Assembly: GCA_029964075.1 (NCBI GenBank)
Contig: CM057133.1
Span: 12,052,699 to 12,116,698 of the forward strand
Length of the DNA: 64,000 nt
Direction of reading: 5' to 3'
DNA from: Patiria pectinifera
Lineage: Eukaryota > Echinodermata > Asteroidea > Valvatida > Asterinidae
Under the pieces are notes generated by a model. That model saw nothing but the letters and a program-made list of their open reading frames with translations. It ran no database searches and was not told the DNA's origin. This document shows, piece after piece, positions 57,737-64,000 of this stretch (the first letter of the stretch is position 1; each line of letters opens with the position of its first letter). The position numbers were made by a program, and so were the translations under genes.

Positions 57737-60700
57737 TCAGCTGACGGAGGCTTTACGGTGACCCAGCCGACTGCGCTCCCCGGCCCAGGACTTGGACTTG
57801 GCCTTGAAGTGCAGGCATTCCTTCCTGTAGCCCTCGTGGTCCATGGGTGTGTAGGACTGAGGCTCACACAGTGTCTGAGAAAGAAAGACAGAAAGAAAGA
57901 AAAATATTGATGGGAGTGCAATTCTGATATTAAGCGACAGGTTGACAGAATGACCAGAATGGACTGGGTATTGTGCCAGCATCCCAGTCAAAAACAAAAT
58001 AAATCAAATTTAGATGATGCTTTTATTTCGTACATCGGAGAGTTTTTCCTTCAACACAAACGATGAGGAAAGGCATGTACAGTACTTCAATATAATCTCT
58101 ACTTTTGACAGATGATCATGAAGTAATTTTGCTGCCCTGATTGGTTTGGGGGGGGGGGGGAATAATTGCTGCGATCGATGGATCAAGACACGTATCCTCT
58201 ATAGACGCATAAAGCTGTTTCATAACGGATAGACACCCACCCCCGTTTCTTGATGGTGTAAATCAAGGATTTTCTATTGTTCCTCTTCCCTTTTCCTTTG
58301 TTTATACTCTTTGTTTATACTTTTTTGCAAAAGCTCTCATTGGTTTCGTACATGTTTTCTAACCGAGGTCGTCCTTGATTTGGTTCCTGTCCTCAATTCA
58401 TCCATGATGTTGCACGTGTGTGTCCTCGATTCACAACATAAACAAACGCACACCATACTTTTTGCGTAATTATGGAGACCACACACACCTGATGATCGGT
58501 AGTTCAGATATTGACCTTGAAAAGTAATCAGGCCTCACAACTCGGGCCTCAGAACTGAATAATCATAAAAAAAAAAAAAAACCAAGAATTTGATTTGAAA
58601 ACCTTTCAAATATCAAAAGATCGTTATTGCTACAGACCTTGTCGTTTTCATAGAATGCCTTGTAGCCTCCAAGCAGGATATACAGCTCGGGGTAGTAGAG
58701 GTCAGGGTACCGGTCGCAGTTGGCTTCTCGATCCTTGTTGCGTAGGAAGCGCAGCAGGTCCGGCCCCCGTTTGGAAGAGAACTCGCAGTGGAAGATGATA
58801 ACCCGACCGTCCCGTGGTTCCATGGGATTCTCCAAGAAAAACTGACTCACAAGCTGTTTGGTATATAGGTTTTGGGCTCCCTAAAATAGAAATAAATTTA
58901 AATTGTTTTAAAAAAATGAAATTCTCAGTTTAACATGAAGAGAAAATCAAAAGGGTATATATCATTTGTCATTCGTGCATTTGTTTCAATTAAAGCAACA
59001 CAAGTGCTCAAAAGCAGTGGCTCACCCAAGGGGGGTGGGAGGCTTGGGGGGCTTGAGCCATTCCCCCAAGAGGTTGTCAAATTTGGGGGTTTCCCACGAT
59101 TCGACCGTGGTGACATGAATTTCGAGTTGTATAATAGGGGTGTAAATGGCGCCACCAAACTAGTCCATCCCGGGGCAAAACAAACTTAAAAAAATTTGGG
59201 CAACATTTTTTGAACAAATTTAAATTTAAAAAAAAAAAAAAAATTGTGAACCCCTCCCTAAAGCCAAATCCTGGGTGCACCACTGAATGAAGTTTAAGCT
59301 CTGTGAATTCTGTACCAGTATATTCAAACAAAAACAATATTCTAGGATCTCAGTTTCGATTCAAAATTTGCGGAGTCTCGTTTTGAATTGCACCCAAAAT
59401 CAGCATCTGGGACATGCTGTCATTCAGCCGATTGCAGCCACGCAATGTCATGTGCTGAACTGACCAATAATAGCAACCGCACGCATCGTTGGAAATGGCT
59501 TTCTTTCATTGTTTGCTTTTAAATGACAGCATGCCAGAAAGAACAATTTCACAGGGAGTTAAGTGCCATTACTTTCTTTAAACCAAGCCTTTCAACAATA
59601 ATTTTGTCAGTTACTTTTTGGATAGCCGAAAATGATCTACTCTACCTTTAAATTCAGATTTCAAATTTCAAATATAAATCAGATTGTTTTTATTTAAACA
59701 GTTTTGTTTTAATTTTTATAAGTTTTATAATTATAGGATACAAAAACATTTTGTCCATCAAATTCAACACATGCTAAATTATTTAACACACATAGGTATT
59801 ACTCAGTATGTTGTGCATTGCATTTGACCTTTTAAAACTCCCAAAGAAATTTCTTTTCAAGTTTTCTAAATATAAATTATGGAAACTCACCCTAATGTGA
59901 CCGCCATTGTACTCATAAGGGTAGCGGCAATCCAAGATGTAGAGCTCCTTGACCTCGCCGACCTCTGACCTCAAAATTTGGCACAGTGTCTCTGGTGTGA
60001 TGCTCTGCAAATCCTGGTGTTTGCCTTTGCACAGAGGCAGGGTGTAAGGCTAACAAGAGAAAAATACAGGGTGATTAAAAAAAAACCCGAAACCCAAATG
60101 TCGGGACCATTTAGTGAGCCTATAAAGTAGTTTAGACTATGGCCTCCGTGCACAAATTCTCCTTCAACAGCCAAAAACTGAGAGTTGGGGGAGACCCGCT
60201 CCATGCACTGTGTATTTAGAATAATCCAAAGTTATTGGGGGCGGGGATTAGTCTGGGAGACCATCGCAAATTAAGTTCGAACGTTTACACGAGCCGACAA
60301 CGCCAAACGCTCATGCAAAGACGCTGTGGCTAATAGCTTTGGCGCATTCAGAAAGTCGTGCGTACTTTGTGCGCAAACCAGTACAGTACAGCACGCACAC
60401 GCTGTGTGTGCCATCCACGGAGCTCTCAAAAGTGGTAAGAATGCGCCCTCTTTTGTTGGCGCACGGAGCCCATTAAAACTAAAAATCCCTGGCCACACAC
60501 CAGCCCTCTGACATGAACCAGATGTTTTACCAAAGCCATTGGAATAACACCAACCTTTTTGAGATCACCGGTAAGCTTTGTGTAGTCCACATTGGGCATC
60601 AGCGCCATGGCGATTCTTGCATGGTACTCTGTACTGTCATCCATGGAGTGGGACCGGCTAAGAGGCCGCGCCCTTGGAGACTGATGAGCGAGAATGGAGA

Positions 60701-62990
60701 CAAGGAGAAAGGAAATAGGAAAGGATTTGTGACAAATTAAGAGGATCAAAATATTCGCATGCAATTTTGAAGGATAATACCATGATTAAACACATTTTTA
60801 AATACCTGCAACCAATATTTATAAAATATTCCAAAAAATTTGAATAAAAAACCCAAAGAAATTGCAATCAATGAAAACAGACAAGGGGAAACACAAAAAT
60901 ATTGGACCAGTCACTGACATGATCTGGAGAAAGGAACCTCAATGCCAGGATATAGCATGTTGTGTCCAAACAGGAAAAGAATTTGAAGAGAAAACCTTAA
61001 AGTAGGCAGTAAGATATTTGGAGCTCAGGATTTTTAATCGATCTACACCTGAAGAGCACTTGAGCTTGACAAATGGACTAACCTTATTTGTCTGCATGTG
61101 CATCGTTTCCTTGTCGACATCTGAGGTGTTGGCGATGGAGCAGCTTCGGTATCGTTTGCTCTGCACGGGGCTGGGCGTGTCCCGCGGTCGGTCGGGTCTC
61201 TTCAGGAAAGCCCCGCGCCGCAGCACGGGCTGGCTGGGAACCTTGAAGATACCCCGGCGACACTTGGGGCCCGGGGTGTCGGCCAGGGTGTTGCAGTCCA
61301 GGTCACGGAGGGGCTCTGAGCAGGTAGTCGTGGTGGTGGTGGTTGGGGTCGGGGGCGAGGTGACAAGGAGGGGGGCGTTCATCAGGGAGCACAGACCGTC
61401 CGAAATACCAGACTCGGTGGGCTGTGGGGAATCAATTTGAAACTTAAATTGAGAGAATGAATTTTGGGAATCAACATTCTTGAACAAAAATATTTACTGT
61501 TTAGGAATCGGTCAAAATTTAATTGGAACTGATATTGTGAAAATGACCTCATAACACACATGTACCTGAGGACAGGCAACAGCCTTGCACTGCTATTATC
61601 TTATTGGTTGCTACGTATGTGCCTTGGCTGTGCCGCCTCCCCTATGGTTTGATTGCCCTAGACTCAAGCGTCACGCTTAACGCAGTGCCCTATTGGTACG
61701 CGCCTACATATTTAAATCAGGTCAACCTGACAATCAATGCACTAGCCGGTATCAGACTTTAAATTGTCCACAATCTGTCGTTATGAGTCTGTGTTCGGAC
61801 TAATCTCCCCCCCCTGCTTTGGAAGAGGAACCTTCAGTCACTACATGAGACATCAATATTTTGAGAGGCTCACTTGATTGGAGTCACCACTGAAGATGTC
61901 CGTGAAGCCATCTTCTCCATCTTCATCGTTGCTGCTGGTCAGACGGCTGTGCTGGAGCTTGACGGGAGAATTCACGACAATGGTCTGTGGTCTCGAGGAC
62001 TGGTCAAGCTACGAAAGAGAAAACGAGCAATGGTTTTAAGAAAGGATAAGACGATTCGAGGCATTATGGCAAAATGAGATGCAACTGGGCACAGAGTGTA
62101 GTGGAGCAAAATGCCAAAAATGTGATGTTTTTGATTTTCAGTTTTATTGATATTTGTAATCTTAGATATGTCTACTAATACACATAACTAGAACAAATAT
62201 AGTATAAAAATCATTGACCAAAGTGTTTTTATTAAAAAAAAAATCATCTTTCAACTCGAAATTTTGAAGCTCCTTTTCTCAGTATTTAATTTTTTTGACA
62301 AGTCGATGAATGCGAACCTAAAACAGCAAAGTTGTCAACGGAAGGTCCATTTGAAAAGCAACAAACAGAATTATATTCTATTTTTTTTCTATTTCCAAAT
62401 TCTAGCAAACCATCCGCCCAGTCCGTTTCATTTTACAAGAACGTCTCAAAAATAAGAGTAATTCACACTACGCTACCAAGTATCTGTCTCAGTGAGCCCA
62501 CTTTTCAGGTCACCAGTGGATAAACAATGAGTAATTTCCATAAAGGACAATTTGTCCGCTACTAGTTGATTTGTAAAGCAACATATGAATGTGCAATTAC
62601 AGTAATGTTCATACATGTACCTCTGCATAAAAAAATTGTCAAAACAGCCTTACCAGGTATAAGATTTGAGGCTTTGCATGGTGGGGTATCGGTATCGTTT
62701 CGGTTTGCGGTAACACCATGTGGTAATAACTACTGCTTAGAAGATATTCGTTCTGAAAAGAACTTGTCCTGCTTATTATCAACTTTGCTAAGTTTTTTTT
62801 TTTTTCTGATAAGAACAGTCCTGCTGTAAGTTCTAAACGAACTTGTCTCTGGTCAACTCACTTACTAGCTCTAGCTAGTCATCACGTCAGGCAAGCCTTA
62901 CCAGGGTCGCAGGGGCAGATATTGGTCGCACTTTCCCCGCCTTGTCTGTCGTGCCTGACTCGATGAAGGAAATCTGACGTGGCCTGCCAG
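57737..62990 (-). CDS. CDC25: CDC25-type dual-specificity phosphatase (M-phase inducer)
   Basis: Seven minus-strand exons join in phase 0: 62990-62902, 62008-61874, 61421-61083, 60680-60555, 60049-59891, 58880-58638, 57874-57737. CDC25 removes inhibitory phosphates from CDK1/CDK2 to drive cell-cycle entry. The regulatory part has SNDEDGEDGFTDIF, a Pro/Thr-rich stretch, FLKRPDRP and SPVQSKRYRS (candidate CDK and 14-3-3 sites). The rhodanese-like catalytic domain has GKHQDLQSITPETL, ILDCRYPYEYNGGHI and the active-site loop HCEFSSKRGP (Cys-x5-Arg, intact), then YPELYILLGGYKAFY. The last exon ends CEPQSYTPMDHEGY ... KSWAGERSR and a TGA at 57739-57737, matching the family C terminus. All catalytic residues are present, so the gene looks functional. 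About 410 residues are visible. The first exon found begins two bases into a codon, so the start ATG lies further right, probably outside the window. Confidence 0.95.
57880..57905. repeat. GAAA microsatellite beside a splice acceptor
   Basis: The plus strand reads AGAAAGAAAGACAGAAAGAA. On the minus strand it forms the pyrimidine tract of the acceptor for the last CDC25 exon. Confidence 0.7.
59015..59285. mobile_element. hAT-like MITE in a CDC25 intron
   Basis: The termini CAGTGGCTCACCCAAGG and CCTGGGTGCACCACTG are imperfect inverted repeats beginning CAGTGG, the usual start of hAT ends. No clear 8-bp duplication is left. The interior is G-rich at the left and A-rich at the right. It lies between the CDC25 exons at 58638-58880 and 59891-60049. 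Confidence 0.7.
60062..60500. repeat. Repeat-like intron sequence in CDC25
   Basis: The left end ACAGGGTGATTAAAAAAAAA resembles the end of mariner-like elements. The rest of the intron has short inverted pieces and no exon. A matching right terminus was not found, so the call is weak. Confidence 0.3.
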
Positions 62991-64000
62991 CTTGAAAGGT
63001 AGAGATTTTATTCTGTTTCATAAAAAGAAATGGAACATGTAAACTCTTTACAAAAGATAACCACTACCATAAAAAGGGAGTCTAATACATTTTTGTTGTA
63101 ATGAGAATAGAAGTATTTGTGACCGATGTTACACTGTAAAATACTTTCTACAGTAAGGTACTTTTTCACATTTAACACTTTTTTTTAACCGTGTAGTTCA
63201 TTTAAGTGAGATTCAACCATGCCAAACAAAAGCCACAAATAGACACTGATGAGAAAGTATGATCGAAGACTAGTGGTTGATTAATTGATTGATAAAGTAC
63301 TTGCACATGTGTCACAGTACAAATGTATGAATGAATACTGGTCAATATTTAGTCAAACATCATCATGACATTTTTGCCTCTGGCTTGTCTGCTGAATATT
63401 GTTGATGGCCCCTTACGTGGCACGGCTCCTAACGTGGTGCACTTTGATTTTTCGCCTCTAGTGCCTTGCTGGAGCAAAAATTTTACCTGAAATTTCACAG
63501 TGAGTGAAATTTCATCAGGCTCTAAATTTCCCGTTCATAAATCTTGAGTCTACCTACCCATTACAAAGTTAGCAGAGAAATTTATTTTTGGCGTGATTTC
63601 CCAAATTTTATTTTGTAGTTGGCTGCGAACTCTCTAAAACTGCTCCCCAAAATAAGAAATAATTTTCTGACAAACTGCTAGTTGAGTTTGTTGTTTTTCA
63701 GAATTAATCACTTTTAAAGAAATTCTTAAATGTTAACTTAGGACTTTCCGAGATTTGTTCAAGGGCGCCACGTTAAGGAATGCTCGGCCAATTTTGTGCC
63801 TAATTTCTGGACACTCCGTTTTTGAATTTCGGACTAAATTTCACGACACTGAAATCGTTTGCAAAGGTTTAACAGTAAGCATTATTATGGTCGAAGTACC
63901 AGTATTTTACTGGATCAATTTGAAGTTTGTTAACAAAGAAGTTTGGCAACACTGCACGAGGAAAATCAGGGAAAACGTCAAAGTGTGCCACATTAGGGAA
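62991..64000. other. CDC25 upstream intron or flank, nothing recognised
   Basis: No minus-strand exon fitting the open phase of CDC25 was found. The motif CCACGTTA occurs several times in both orientations (near 63411, 63430, 63768 and 63988), possibly from an old inverted-repeat element. Confidence 0.4.

Overview
The window is eukaryotic. Coding sequence is sparse and split into short exons with GT/AG splice sites, introns run from hundreds of bases to several kb, there are two 500-base runs of N, and interspersed repeats are dense. The protein content (a mosaic C-type lectin with a fibrinogen-like end, a NACHT/NLR protein, intronless rhodopsin-class GPCRs, a CDC25 phosphatase) and the ACATGT-type microsatellites suggest a marine invertebrate deuterostome, most likely an echinoderm such as a sea star. 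That assignment is inference; a hemichordate or lancelet is not excluded.

Layout. About 2.0-15.1 kb on the minus strand holds an unrecognised multi-exon gene, rebuilt from six exons whose reading phases all agree, starting at an ATG at 15080. One of its introns contains an intronless class A GPCR on the opposite strand (9923-10969). Around 20.4-21.05 kb, two phase-compatible minus-strand exons encode a signal peptide and the start of a secreted or membrane protein that runs into the first assembly gap (19781-20280). From 21 to 28.5 kb I see no convincing gene. A second intronless GPCR with all canonical motifs lies at 28532-29611 (minus).

From 32.7 to 45.9 kb (plus) a secreted mosaic lectin can be read exon by exon: a candidate signal peptide, a C-type lectin domain, a Cys-rich module, a large domain I cannot name, a second C-type lectin domain with EPN and WND motifs, and a fibrinogen-like region of the CASPR/contactin-associated type that is cut by the second gap (45281-45780). 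Just downstream is a large NACHT exon (50074-52280, plus) with degenerate C-terminal repeats and no visible effector domain. The last 6 kb (57737-62990, minus) is a CDC25-type dual-specificity phosphatase, complete at its C terminus and open at its 5' end.

In function, the lectin and the NLR look like an innate recognition pair, extracellular and intracellular. The GPCRs and CDC25 are unrelated neighbours. Between genes the sequence is filled with small non-autonomous DNA elements. Several have clean 8-bp target-site duplications (hAT-like); one is an almost perfect 44-bp-arm hairpin. There are also tRNA-derived SINEs, a LINE reverse-transcriptase remnant, minisatellites and palindromes. All exon boundaries were found by eye from splice motifs, frame and phase.
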